64,000 bases of DNA from Plazaster borealis (taxonomy: Eukaryota > Echinodermata > Asteroidea > Forcipulatida > Labidiasteridae), in the NCBI GenBank assembly GCA_021014325.1, contig CM037462.1:5116318-5180317 (forward strand), read 5' to 3'. Below are positions 11,617 through 24,204 of this stretch, in pieces. Position numbers and translations under genes: made by a program. The notes beneath the pieces are model-generated. The model did not search any database, was not told the DNA's origin, and saw only the letters and a list, made by a program, of their open reading frames with translations. The first letter of the stretch is position 1; each line of letters begins with the position of its first letter.

Positions 11617-12180
11617 GTAACGGAGTTCGAGAAAGCATTTGTCAAGTTCAGAGGCTACAGGTCATATCCATCAAATATCTTGTTTACGTACGCATTTTAC
11701 TTCGAGCATGATCGTTACGATTGGCACATTCGGCTCTCACCGAAAGTTCTACAACAGTACAACCAGCGGTATCTGGCGCCAGGTTTCCACTTTAAAATCG
11801 CTGACTTAACACCAGAAATGTGCCACACTATGCACAAACCGTATTTCGATCCCAAACGTATAATTAGTCATTTAGAGGGCTACTGCACGTCCCTGCACTA
11901 CATGAGTAAACGACCTGAAAACTGTGAACAATTTCGAGGTAAAACGGACTTCCAGGTTTTCGAACCTACGCGGTTCAGAAAACAAAAGATTGCCGCGTGG
12001 TGTGATGGAGCAAGCAAAAACAGGGCAGCATGTGCCGCGGTCAGTGATGCTTATTATAAGAATGTTGCCAAACACGGCAATTTGGGACTCTTTAACTTTG
12101 ATCTAAAGAGGGTATTAGATGTTGAAAAGGCAGCCATGGAAATGAATGTAACTTGCCGCAAGTATGAAAAGTTGAATTAG
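11617..12180 (+). CDS. Glycosyltransferase-like type II membrane protein, exon 2
   Basis: Terminal exon, residues 270-456, starting VTEFEKAF after a clean acceptor and ending at TAG 12178-12180. Several conserved-looking cysteines (for example CHTMHKPYF, EGYCTSLHY, NCEQF, AAWCDG, AACAAV) suggest a disulphide-rich lumenal catalytic C-terminus. NVT near the end is a possible N-glycosylation site. No second transmembrane segment and no ER-retention signal are visible. There are no stops or frameshifts, so the gene looks intact. No AATAAA was found nearby, so the transcript end is not fixed. Confidence 0.85.
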   Translation, partial: VTEFEKAFVKFRGYRSYPSNILFTYAFYFEHDRYDWHIRLSPKVLQQYNQRYLAPGFHFKIADLTPEMCHTMHKPYFDPKRIISHLEGYCTSLHYMSKRPENCEQFRGKTDFQVFEPTRFRKQKIAAWCDGASKNRAACAAVSDAYYKNVAKHGNLGLFNFDLKRVLDVEKAAMEMNVTCRKYEKLN

Positions 12181-12816
12181 GGAGGTTTAGATGCATGGTG
12201 CGTGAGCAATTATTTGAATACAATTCCGAAAGTGACGAAGTATTTTACACGCTCGTTGCTTATCGTATGCTTATGTAAACCTCTCTTTAAAATCATGTTT
12301 GCAGCCTGTATTCACGAATTTTCCTCCGTTTCAATTATCGTTTACTGAATTTATTTGAACTAACATGGAAGTTTTATTTTTATTTTCTTAAATTTAACTT
12401 TATCTACCATCCACATAGTTGTAATATAGCTTACATGTACAGGTACATGGTTGTGTGTGGATGCACCGTAACAGCCTGCAACAATGCTGTTGACTGCATC
12501 TACATCACCGTATACAAACTTGTTCCACCATAAGTTGATATGTTTCGAATGGATGCATTGGTTTCAACTAGGGGCCTCCATGCAAATACTTGTAGTTCCA
12601 TGCATGGTTTTGAATGAAAACATATCTATCTTCAACTTAGAAAATGTAAGCTGTATTTTGTATACTATTACTTATTTGTTGTTATGCTAGCGTTTATAAC
12701 CTGTTTTAAAGTACGATATTTTTCACGAAGATGCTTCTCTTTCGTTGTGGTTTGCAGGGTTTATTTGTTTTGTTTTTTGTATGTTTTGTATTTGAATAAT
12801 TCTGTCTTGCAAATAT

Positions 12817-12886
12817 ACTTGTATATAAATACATATCTTTTCCGATGCTTTGTTTTGACCTTTTAGATGATTCGTTTACTACGTTT
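12817..12886 (+). repeat. Duplicated 3'-flank segment
   Basis: Partner of 241-310. It probably lies in or just after the 3' UTR of the glycosyltransferase-like gene. Confidence 0.55.
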
Positions 12887-12890
12887 TAAC

Positions 12891-13095
12891 CACTGCAAAA
12901 TCTGGGTGTTAAAATTGGCACCATGGGTGGTGTAACAATATGGATACCGAAGAGAGATTCAAAATTATCATCTTAAGGTGTTAAATTAACACCACGCTTT
13001 TTGTTTTTGCAGAAATTAGTGTTATTTTAACACCATGTGGTGTAACTTTGTTTTCTTCTTCTTTTTTTATCGATTTTGTAACAGTTTTTGCAGTG
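12891..13095. mobile_element. CACTG-ended MITE
   Basis: Begins CACTGCAAAATCTGGGTGTT and ends TTTTTGCAGTG, with internal GGTGTTAAA/TTAACACC modules. It is a short relative of the 2.9-kb element at 36306-39252. No clear target duplication. Confidence 0.7.
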
Positions 13096-13890
13096 TGCTG
13101 TTTTTAATAGTTTAGTTTGCTTCCGTGTTTAATTACTATACTACTCTTTGGTAACTTTTAAGTAATTTCACCCAGCCGGTCGCGATTTTTTTTTCCCAGG
13201 GTCAAGATTTGCATACCTCGCTCCCATTGGCTGGGGTACGTATGCGTAAGCCCCATTGCAATATCAACTAGCAGCTGCACAGAATCGCTCATCACACATC
13301 TTTTTTTCGCACACAAGGCCACTATTAAACAGTCAATCAGCAATGTTTTAGTTGAGTCAAAAAGTTATTTATTTGTCGGTTGGTTTTGCCACGGGTGTAG
13401 AGGTCTATTGCTGTAAATTTAGATCAAGTTTGATCAGTTTGAAGATACAAAATATCCAAGCACATTTTGGCTATTTAGCTGCCTTGTTCACATTACTTGA
13501 AAGTCATACTGTCGCATTGTTATTTAAGAAACAAAACACACGATGTAAATGAGGGGGAACAAATGATTTATTTTCATTTTTAATATTCATCCATACTCAA
13601 GAAAATACACAAGTCCCTTTTTGCCGATGACTACATGTAACGTATGGCTTAAAGAATGCTGAAGCTAAATGCAATAATACACAGACCTCACAAAATTGGA
13701 AAGTTGGGCGTGACCCGTGCAGTAAAAAACCCATCTTATTAACCAGTAACGATATGTAGGCTAAATGTGTACAGAACTACCGAGGCCTAAATACCCACTA
13801 AAACACTTTTTATATGTCCAAAAACGAGGCAAGAAAGGTAATCAACTTACAGACAATGCTTCTCGCAGGCGTTAACTGAGAAGGCAGTAG
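13096..13890. other. No gene recognised
   Basis: Intergenic; short chance frames only. Confidence 0.4.
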
Positions 13891-13891
13891 A

Positions 13892-14102
13892 CAGGCGCGG
13901 ATCCAGGGGGCGTGGGGCGAACGCCCCCCCTTTTTCATATAAAAAAAAAAAGAGGGAGAAAAGAAAAAAGAGGGAGAGAGAGAGAAAGGGAGGGAGAAAT
14001 GGGGAAGCTTTGTGTTACGCAGGCGCAACAAACTTCATTTATCATTTTGCTGCTTGGTATATTTTCACGCCCCCCGTTTGGAAAATCCTGGATCCGCCCC
14101 TG
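13892..14102. mobile_element. CAGGGGCGGATCC MITE (hAT-like), copy 1
   Basis: TIRs are CAGGCGCGGATCCAGG and its inverse CCTGGATCCGCCCCTG. The flanking 5-base duplication GTAGA is seen at 13887-13891 and 14103-14107. The interior is purine-rich. Same family as 41081-41275. Confidence 0.75.
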
Positions 14103-14593
14103 GTAGAATGGGAAGGATCTATTAGTCACAAAATGTGAAAAATGCAGACGTAAACTTTCGCCAGCAATTTGTGAAAGCGTGGTTCTAAGAATGAGCTTGT
14201 CAATAGAGGGCGCAAATAAACTTAATGGAAAGATGGAACCAGAATACACTCTGTGAACATTCCTTTACTGCCAATATCGAAGAGCTTTACTTGGTGAAAC
14301 CTCCAGGGAGTAAACTGTATGGGTTTCGTGTCTTCCTGATAAAGAAATGTTTGTGGTTCTTTTTGAGGACAGACACCGCACGTTCTATTTTCGTTTACTG
14401 ACGAAGGATACACCCGTTGCCTTTAAGGATGCTTTCGACTGTATTAGTTTGTGCAGAATTTGAATTTGGACAATACGCACGCAGTTGTTTACATGTACAA
14501 ATATAGGAAGCAATTAATAACAGCTTGACTAGTTTAGAATTCTACAAGTTTTGGGTTTGTTTAAATGTAGGGTCATATATTGTTTTTGTCAAC

Positions 14594-14595
<2 letters not shown>

Positions 14596-14629
<34 letters not shown>

Positions 14630-14700
14630 GTAATAATAATAACTAGTTCTTAATAGCGCATTATTTTTACAATAACGTATCAATGCGCTTTACATTACGT
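14596..14700. repeat. (AAT)n and retroelement tail
   Basis: An AAT run is followed by TAATAGCGCATTATTTTTAC and AATGCGCTTTACAT, the tail type also seen at 44660. It looks like the 3' end of a minus-strand CR1/SINE copy. Confidence 0.5.
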
Positions 14701-15152
14701 AATGCTGATTTATTGTCAAAATTATCAAGAAAGATACAATAAAATTCAGATGTCAAAGTTTCAGCTGAATACAGTGTCTACTGTCATGGTATTTTCACAA
14801 GAATGTCGAATCCATCCACGTTTAGCGGGCTGACAGCGGGTTACAACCGCATCTCTGGTCGCAGCATTCGCGAACGGACGGACTCCAACCCTCAGAAATC
14901 TGGTTCAAATGTTTTTATTGATTTCTAATCAACGGGGGCATTCTAGACCAAATAAATTCACAGGATGCACTACCATTACCATCTTTATAACAAGTTCGCT
15001 TTCGGATACAAATTACACAATTTTTCGGGGTCATTGCCAAAGTATTACCCTACCTTTAAAATAGTATTTGGCCACATTGAAATATTGAAACATTTAAAAT
15101 ATTAATGTTTTTAAAAATTATAATGATGGTGTTCTATTCAGGATACTTGATA

Positions 15153-15240
15153 GAAGTGTGTTTTCCGTCGCGTTAGAAGTGTTGTTCGTCGCGATAGAAT
15201 TGTATGTTGTCCTTTGCATACTCCGTCGCATAAGAAGTGT
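15153..15240 (-). repeat. CGCGACGGA minisatellite, inverted short arm
   Basis: About four degenerate 20-bp units (GTGTTTTCCGTCGCG) run in the opposite orientation to the long array at 16236-16722. Confidence 0.65.
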
Positions 15241-16235
15241 TCTCCGGAGTATGCACAGGGGCTGACCGACTGCCGCCGTAGAGGGCGTAAATCCACATCA
15301 GATCCAGGCCTGGTAAAGCTAGACAAATTTGTTTTCTTCTTTCTTTTTTCAAATAATTAAAGACACAAGCGAATACAAGCGAGGTAAGTATAAGCCGTAA
15401 CAAAAATATTCTACTTTCCTACACTAACACATGACATTGGAAACATGCAGTGTTAATGTTACCAACTTGAATATGCCATCTCCTTGAAAATGAATTAGGT
15501 TTTGTTATCGCGTCAGGATAGTTGTTCTTCAGTTCGGTAATGACTTTCAAACAAGCACAGCATGCCAATCCTTACATGACTAGGTTAGAGTATGTTACAT
15601 GTAGTTGTACATACAATACAAATATATCATGGTTTGCTGACAAACTTGGACTGCATACACCGCAGCACTCAAACCATCCTTGTTTGACACATTTTGTCAT
15701 TCAATTCAATTCATTGATTTAATATGAACATTTATTTCTATCAATCATAATCTCCTATCCCCTATAATCATAATCCCAATCATAATCATGAACATATGGT
15801 TTCATTTTCTGGTGTACATGTAACACGTACCTAAGGCTGATGAAAATAATATACTTTCATATTCTATGAGTTTGAGGTCAGTCTGATGTTGTTTTGTAAA
15901 TACTAAACTTAAACCAAAGGGTCAACATTTCCTGAATGAATTTTGCCTCCATAAAGTACTGTAGGCCCCCTATGTATGAGATATTATGCATTATTTGCAA
16001 TTACTTAGGTCTATGGCAAATGTTATGCATTATAAATAAGGCTGAATTGTTCTTGCTTGTGATCCAGCAGCAATTCTAGATTATAATTTGCTGTCATTGT
16101 ATTCATTTCACCGTACTTTAACAACTTAGAGCTGCTTCGTAACATGATTCATAATAAGAACTGTACATGTACGATCCCGATCAAACTCCCTTGTGTGTCA
16201 TACAGTTTGCACGGACATTATACACTACTAGTACT

Positions 16236-16722
16236 ATCGCGACGGGCAACATATACTTCTATCGCGACGGACAGCACTTCTATCGCGACGGACAGCACTT
16301 CTATCACGACGGAAAACACATCTATCGCGACGGACAACACTTATGTCACGACGGAAAACACATCTATCGCGACGGACAACACTTATGTCACGACGGAAAC
16401 ACATCTATCGCGACGGAAAACACATCTATCGCGACGGACAACACTTAAGTCACGACGGAAAACACATCTATCGCGACGGACAACACTTCTATCGCGAGGA
16501 ACAACACTTATGTCACGACGGAAAACACATCTATCGCGACGGACAACACTTCTATCGCGACGGAAAACACATCTATCGCGACGGACAACACTTATGTCTG
16601 TGCGGAAAACACATCTATCGCGACGGACAACACTTATGTCACGACGGAAAACACATCTATCGCGACGGACAACACTTCTATCACGACGGAAAACACTTCT
16701 ATCGCGACGGACAACACTCTTT
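16236..16722 (+). repeat. CGCGACGGA minisatellite, long array
   Basis: About 23 units of 20-21 bp alternate CTATCGCGACGGACAACACT and TGTCACGACGGAAAACACA, giving a 42-bp higher-order unit. The repeat is open in several frames on both strands but shows no protein-like composition. With the inverted short arm at 15153 it may form a foldback element. Confidence 0.9.
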
Positions 16723-16739
16723 TTGCAATACTTCAAGTG

Positions 16740-17835
16740 CCCCGAGTAGAACACCATAATAATGAAGTCATCAATCCTAAAGAGTTGCGGTATCTTAGCT
16801 ACACACTAAGGTCTAAGTACATGTACAGTTTCAAGTCCGTAAGACCTTTACTTTTTGCAAACAATTTGAAAAAAAGGTTCAGGGAGAAGACGGGGGTAAA
16901 AAAAAACCAGTACAATAGAAATAGGTTTTCGGCTGTTATTAGAACTCCTAAAAACACGCCGGAGACACAATATTTACCTGCATCGTGTCTGCATGTAGCT
17001 ATAGCTTCCACACGACCGGTGGTGGGATATTCGGATGTATACTCCGAACGGCCTTGCAACACGCTATACAATGGGAGCAATCCTGCGCAGTGGTGTATAT
17101 CAAAAACAGTTAGTGGGCCTTTTTTTCTCTACGGTACAAAAACATGTACAGTAGCCTACTGTTGCATTCCTCGCATGTGGCGATCAACGCGAGTGGGCAG
17201 GATTCTTGTATACGGGGAATGACAATAAATGTACAAAAATATAGAGTTGCGGGAGTCTGACTTTGTGACAAAAACATGAACTGGTTTATTGTCTCACATA
17301 AAACTTATGACATTCAAATAGTGGTAGCGTAATAATGCCACTTGTTCTAAAGAGTTCCATTGATAAGGCCATTTATACTCTGAGTATAACTTGATCTAAC
17401 TGATATATACTGAGCAATGCTCTGAGCTCCGAGTCTAACTCTGAGTCTGTCTGACTCTGTCTGACTGACTCTGCATTCAGACTGATTGCAATTCTCGTTT
17501 TTGGAAGAAGGAAATCCTGGGCTTTAAAGTTGAAGCTAAGCAATTCTAGAATAATATATCAAACAGAACATTGATCTTAGTTGTTAATGTTACATTGAAT
17601 AATTATTGGCACTCAAAAGAGGGCGCTAGCAAATCACAAGGACCAATTTGAGGTTCGTAACACTGCCCCCTCTTTGAATTCAAAGCGTCCCGCTTTGTGT
17701 TTAAAAGGGAAATGTTAAAAAGAAAAAGTTAAATAAAGGAAAATTAACATTGAATAAGAGTTCAACACTATGAGGCGGCAAGAGTTCAGGTACGATGCGA
17801 AGACACCAAAAGTCTGTAATGAATCACTGAAGTCA
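16740..17835. other. No gene recognised
   Basis: Contains frames of 90-160 codons but no recognisable domain or splice structure. Confidence 0.35.
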
Positions 17836-18545
17836 CGTGTAATAGACTGTGCAAGTCTCGCGCGTGTCGGAACGAGAAAAGACGTCAAACGAAGAACTTT
17901 TTTTTCTCTGAAATCAAATCTTTGTTTTAAATTATATCTAATGACAAAATCTGAACAACAAAAATACTCATCGTTTTTTTATAAAATCAGTTTTAGTTTT
18001 TATAATAAATACACAAATAATGTGTTAATTATTATTGAGGCAAAATTAAAACTCTGGGACAAGGATGCTTATTTGATCTTAACTTTTCAGAAACCACTTA
18101 GGATTCGTGATGGTCACACGACGGTAAATTAACGCTTGACGCAGTTTATAGAGGACGCTGACGCCTCAACAACCATAGACTGCTATAAAAAGGTTGCGTT
18201 GCAATTACAGCATCTGGTGATTATCATCGCGCATCCAAAACAAGCGTTTACATAAGTTTTGTGATCGGAGGTGAGCACAAAATTCTAAAAAATTTGCAGC
18301 AACCGGAAGCTCAGGTCAAGTTTTATTCTCGGGTTTTCTTCGTTATATTGTTGAATTGATTTTACTTTCATATTTTTTATCACTAAGTTTAACGTTCCCA
18401 ACAATATATGTATTTGTCATGGTCATAAACCACGTTAAACTAAAATAATTGACAAAACAAAATTTTGCCCACGTAAATCTCCATAGTCCGGGACCACAAT
18501 GGTCCCGGAAGTTCAAATATGCGCGAGACTTGCACAGTCTATTAT
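17836..18545. mobile_element. AATAGACTGTGCAAGTCTCG element, copy A
   Basis: A perfect TIR of about 24 bp begins TAATAGACTGTGCAAGTCTC and is inverted at the right end. The interior is closely similar along its length to copy B at 58202-58907. No transposase frame; non-autonomous DNA element. Confidence 0.8.
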
Positions 18546-18904
18546 CACTTTGTTGTTTCGGGCTACGCACTTTAATAAACAAAATCTACAAACTATAGAC
18601 GATGTGACCTCTGACGTCACTCGAAAACCATAACATGATGCGCGCGCATGTCGCCGGGCAAAACCTTTGTGTACCTCGACAGCCAGCTAGAAAGTACACG
18701 CAATGTTACCATGAGTACGCGTCTTCTTGCCCGGCGGAACATTGCTTGGACAGTGTTTTGTCAACAGAGGGCGGTTTGAATGTAAACAGAGGTCACATCG
18801 TCTTTAGTCTATTAATAAAACGGTCCAATAAATGAGCATACAAGAAGAGCAAAATGAAATATATACGACAAACTGTTCATTTTAGGAAGACGATTTCCGT
18901 TGTA

Positions 18905-20700
18905 GTACGGTGGCGACGTCAAGTACTGGCAAACATCGTTTGTCTTGTGGGTCACAGCACCACGCAATTGGTCTTATGACTGATCTTAGACGACAAATGG
19001 CGGAATTGCTGCTGGGCAATGTCAACTATTGCAGTTTATATTTGTCTCTCGATCCTGTCGATCCGTTCGTTTTGCTCCAGCAGCAATGCTTTGAGTTCAC
19101 CCATCGACACTGCACACTATAGCTGGGCGGATGATGACGCTGCGGTGTGGCCCGTCGTTTGGATGGTGGAGGACCATCCTCTTCTGGCGGCATCGTCTGG
19201 AAATTGAGTGAGGGCTCAACCTGTGTGGTGGTTGGCAATGGGCGCTTCGGGTGGCAACGGAGGGTCAACGGGAGATGTCCGCTCGGCAGCTTCACACGGG
19301 GTCGGAGTAGGTATCAGTACCTAATTGGTAGCCGGTGGTGGACTTGCTTCTTCAAAAGATGACGTGTCGGGAAGTTCGGCTTGAACTGGGGTGCTATCCC
19401 GACGAGCTAGCAGAGGGTGTCACAGGCCGGCTCCTTTTCCGTTCTTGCAAATCCTCGGTGCTGACGAACTCCTGTTGCTGGTCAAATGCTGAAGAACTAC
19501 AGGGGAAGATTGCCGCTGGTGCGCTGGCGGGTTATCCAATCGTTCTTCTAATCAGCAGCTGTATGGGAGGCGGTATCTTGGTGGAAGTTTGCATCCTTCA
19601 GCTCATTTTTAGGTATGAACATTATGGAATGAGAGCCGTGATTGGCTATCGTATCTCTAGTTGCAGAAGCCACAAAGAAAATGCTGCATATACCATGGCC
19701 AATGATTGTTGCGGCCATGGCGATCGAAAGAAAATATATATTTCATAACTTTATCGCAAGTAGGGCACTTCATTTTGATGTTTGAATAAAGAGGTATGTT
19801 CTTACGGCGAAAGACGGTGCGGTAAATGTTGCGATATTTTTGTCCACATCAGCAAAACAGTGTGGCGTATAGTGGTTGGTCCACGAAGTGGGGGTTTGTT
19901 CTTAAAACAAAAGTTCTAACATCCCTTGGTTTATCGTTGCCTCATAGGCCCGCTCAATGGCGTTTTCTTGTTGTATAATGGAAATTGCACACACATCACA
20001 AATCCTGCAGTGGGAGTTCTGGGATCGAATACCAGTTGACAACAGCAGCTGTATTCTGGTACAGTTCATAAAAGTGCGGAGGGCAACCACTTTTGATGAA
20101 TGAGGGTATCGTGGGGAACCGAGGCAAAACATGTTTAAAGTGTTCCTCCGTGACCTTAGTGAGGACACGGTCGGGCTAGGACAAAAATCTAGCCGGCGTA
20201 CGTGGAGTGCGTATAAACTTTGTCCTTGAGGAGAATTGTTCACAGCGTTTGATGCAGGAGGGTGCTGATCTTCCATCGGGGTCGAATAGGGGCACGTCAG
20301 TACTCAACTGACGGATTGGGGAGTAGTTACAGCACTGTCGGGGAAAGTTGTTTCCAATTACTTTTCCATCAAAGTTCTTGAATTGTTCTCATCCATGGGG
20401 GAACATCACTGTTGAAGAAACGCTTCAGACGGTCATGATGTAGAATTTTAGACTTGCCTCGTTGTTTGAACCGAATGTCAAAGAGCAAATCACTGAGTTT
20501 TCTTTGGATGATGCAGGGCCCTTTCCACAATAGCTCGGACATGTCTATTTATCAGACTCCGAACGTCGAATGCAAGTAGTTAATCGCATTGAAACTCTGC
20601 GTGGCGACCCACGCAAACTGCATACGCTGACCGGGATGGCCGACGTGAAGTTCAGGTGAAGATTCTGTGGAGACCTGGCAGAGATGACGTTAACGGGAGT
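18905..20700 (-). mobile_element. Gypsy-type LTR retrotransposon remnant
   Basis: Read on the minus strand, 20376-20540 translates to the integrase C-terminal region of Ty3/Gypsy elements: ELLWKGPCIIQRKLSD, then RGKSKILHHDRLKRFF. Downstream (20300-18905) is a decayed, proline- and acid-rich tail with stops, as found after the pol region. No LTRs, reverse transcriptase or protease were identified. Confidence 0.7.
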
Positions 20701-21289
20701 GTAGGCCTAACACTCGTGTATGTCATTGCAAGTAATCAATCACCGGATAACCACAGATCCGCTTATCAAAAACAATGATATTACTTATTTTTTCCATACG
20801 GGTCAATTTAATAATGATTTTTTTTTCACTTTTTTTGTTGTAGAGACACGTTTGTTGATGCAAAAGACACAAGATTTTTGAGTCACGCAGATTTAAAAGT
20901 TACAATTACGTTTTCAATACAATAGCATATAGACCAAAATTTAAATCATCAAACCGAAATAATGTTATGCTAATTATAACTCAAAAATATTCGATATATA
21001 CCCAGACACAAGTCTCCTTGACGCGAGCACAAATAATTGTATGTAATGTAAAATACTCTTACATTGCTCTGTACAGTGTGGCGCGATTGACAGTGCCAAT
21101 TTTCACCCTTTTTTTTTTCATAGCCAAAAATAAGAATACTGTTATTTTACTAATATATACCGTAATGCTTACCATATTTCAATGAATATTGAAAACTTTT
21201 TGTTTTCTAATTTGTGGCTCCCGATGGATTTTAAGGAAATAAAATCAGCCGATAGGATTCGTGCATGATCAATATATGAAATTCCTACG

Positions 21290-22144
21290 TACGTTTAGGG
21301 TTTTCGTTAAAAGTAATTAGATGGGGATATTGGTTACATACCATCTTGTACCTTATACAATTTATTAGTATGAAAAACACATTTTTTGTCATCAAGACGT
21401 TATCAGGTGTCAAGTTACGGTAATTCAAAGCTTATTACTTTAAATAAATTATATCTCCTGGTCCTGAACCACATGTCATCGAGTCATAATGTTTGTTCTG
21501 TCTCGTAGCTTATAGAGCACTTGTGACATTTTGTTCAAGAAAATTACCCCAGTTTGAACTTTACTTCCGGTCCAAACAGAAAGCTCTAAAATTAACAAAA
21601 TCATATCTCCAGAACCACATGTCGAAAAGTCACGTTTGTGCTGTCTTGTAGCTTACAACACTTGTGGCATTTTATTCAAAAGGATGACCCCAGTTTGAAC
21701 TTTACTTCCAGTCCAAACAGAACCTCTAAAAAAACTATAATTATATCTCCTGAACCACGTGTCATCAAGTCGCAGTGTTTGTGCCGTCTTGTAGCTTACA
21801 ACGCTTGTGACATTTTATTCATATTGTTTTCCTTATGTTGACCTTTACTTCCGGTCCAAACAGGAAGTTCACTTACAAAATTACAACTTCTGAACCAGGT
21901 GGGGTGAGGGTACGAATAAGGGTACCATAGCACATGGTTCAGTTAGGGTCAGGTTCAGGATTAAAATCAGTTTTAGAGTCAGTATCAGAATGGGGTTTTT
22001 AGGCACACCTGAAGTCAAAATAATGGCCTGTCAAAGGTGAAGGGTCTTCTATCTTAAACTTAGACTAACTTTAAAGAGCTGGAGCGTTTATTCAAAGTAA
22101 AAAAACCGGGACAGTTTTGTGTTTGTCCTAACACCTAAGTCTAG
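21290..22144 (+). mobile_element. Helitron-like element with minisatellite, copy 1
   Basis: The 5' part (GGGTTTTCGTTAAAAG, TTATTAGTATGAAAAACACA) matches 32690-32860. The middle holds three units of about 140 bp (21445-21880). The 3' end is a GTGTT..AACAC hairpin followed by CTAAGT, CTAG (22141-22144) and T. The end fits the Helitron rule (hairpin, CTRR, T). Non-autonomous. Confidence 0.55.
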
Positions 22145-22635
22145 TCATTTTTAAAATAACCGTTGACCTTTGCGACAATAAAAAATAAATAGCAAGACAA
22201 ATGATTTTGAGGGTTTCCAAACGTTATTTTCTCGATTTCGACACTTATTGTGCATATAAGAACTTAAAAAAATAAGCTTTTGGGTTAGAAAATTGACATG
22301 GATCCGGGTCCCGTGGCGCCTGACCAATTTCTACGTCAGTATCAATATATTTATTCATGATTTATTCAATCCTTGTAATGTGTCTTACAGCGTAACCAGA
22401 TTGGTATATAATTTACGTTTGCAAAATTCCGCATATTCAGTTAATTGTATTTAATATGTGTTAATATTGTATCAGTATAAAAACATGTAAAACACATAAA
22501 ACCTTCTCTGTGAGTATAGTTTACTTCTCTAAAAAAAAAGGTAAAGAATGTACACATTATTTGCATTGTGTTTACCTTAAGATATAACATTATTATTCGG
22601 TCTTTTATGCACCATTCCAAATACAGCGCTCTGAT

Positions 22636-22786
22636 ATCGGTGAGCAAATCTTGGAAAGACTAAGCTACTCTATAAACAGTATGAGAAAAATCTCCTCAAT
22701 GAGAAAGCGCCTCAAAGAGTTCGCCACAGAGGATTTTCGCAGTGCATATTATTGGGGAAAGATGACATTGTTCGCCATACCGGGTT
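22636..22786 (+). other. Short coding-like stretch, unknown
   Basis: A frame without starts or neighbours reads EQILERLSYS, RKRLKEFATEDFRSAYYWGK and stops at TAG. The composition is protein-like, but I do not recognise it. It could be a retroelement or exon fragment. Confidence 0.2.
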
Positions 22787-22789
22787 AGT

Positions 22790-24200
22790 CAAAAAAAATA
22801 ACACACCTTTAGTTTAAAAATCTACTTCATCTCTGAAAGGGGAAAAATAAGTAGTTTTCTATTTCGGCAAGTTCAATTGTATATCAAGCTTGGTTCATAC
22901 ACCATGAAAACGCGAAAATCAAATTTTGGACTTTGCACTACATTCACATAATGAAGTATAATCTGAGTCTTCAAATGTTTTTCTCAGCACATATGCCTAT
23001 CTCGGATTTCCGCATGCAATGCTTTAATACACTGCATAGCCATACCTCCAAATTGACTCATCTGGAGCACTCATTGCAAACACTTGAAATATTGAAGACA
23101 ATGGTTTGTAAAACCTGCCATTGAAGACGTTTTTTATAACCTTCATTGCCTGTCAAATTACCTGTCACATTACCACAATAGTGACACCCCTTCTTAGTTA
23201 TCATCGAGCTCTGGACGTATCTTTTGAAATGTCACCTCTGGTCTGGACGACAGTCGTATGTATTTCTGAAGAGAAATATTTATAAAATGTTTGCATTATT
23301 CGTTCCAGGATAATACATCTATCTCAAGTTTTCGAACGCCCCCTACAAAAAAACCCAACAACAACAATAATAACAATAAATAAATAAATCGACCTGGGTT
23401 TGTAGTTTTAGCAAACCAGCTTAAGGACCCCAATGGAAATAAGTCTAAGTTTATTGGCTTTTTGGGGTTATCCTTGGATAATTGTGTGCAGTTTTTCTTT
23501 CTTGTTTTTTATTTGGGTTTATTTTATTTCATTGTTTAACATCCTGATGCTGTGTATGTATTTTTACCATGTTCTTGCTGTACTTTATCCAAATAAATTC
23601 AAATCAACTTCAAGCTAGCCAGACAGTTACCCTCTGTAAAAATTTGATGCATTCGTGGTGTCTATTAAAAACAGTTTACTGACACATAACTTTTTGAGAT
23701 TAACTGAGACTATGATTAAGAACAATGTGGCAGCATTGCATGCTTCTAAAAGTTTAGACTTTCGTCAATGCCTTCTTGGCTTAGACAAAGCTTAGTAGCC
23801 GCGAAGCGTCTGGAAGGGAGACCACATGCGCACCGGCGAGTGGCGAAGCCAAGGAGCCTTTTCCAACTTGATTTTGCGTTTTGTTGTTGTTGAATTATTC
23901 ATAGCGTTTCACATAAAATGCTGAAAGGCTAACCAATCACAATGCATAATTATAGGCTTATGAATGCCCAACCCATTGTTTATGATTGATTTGGATATGT
24001 ACTACCCCGGGATCGAGGGTCGCAAAAATAAAGAAGTAAAGAAAAACATCACAAATTCCAGGAAAGTTGGAAAAGGCCTTGCGGTTTCGCCACTTGAGCA
24101 TGTGGTTATTATTGGTTCCAGTCAATTCACGGCTGCAGAGCTGTCTAAGCCAAAAAGGCCTTGAAGAAAGACTACTAAAACTACAAAGATTAAGAGGTTT
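22790..24200. other. No gene recognised
   Basis: AT-rich intergenic sequence. A 66-codon frame at 23964-24164 lies just before the CR1-like remnant and may belong to it. Confidence 0.35.
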
Positions 24201-24204
24201 ATAG

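Noticed and set aside
15153..16722. CRISPR array
   Set aside because: The units are contiguous or near-contiguous tandem repeats without unique spacers, in a eukaryotic genome.
16144..16759. Long open frames of 90-200 codons on both strands
   Set aside because: They are produced by the 20-bp CGCGACGGA tandem repeat, which lacks stops in several frames; not a protein.
16737..17222. 161-codon frame after the minisatellite
   Set aside because: No domain, no splice signals and no start context; probably chance.
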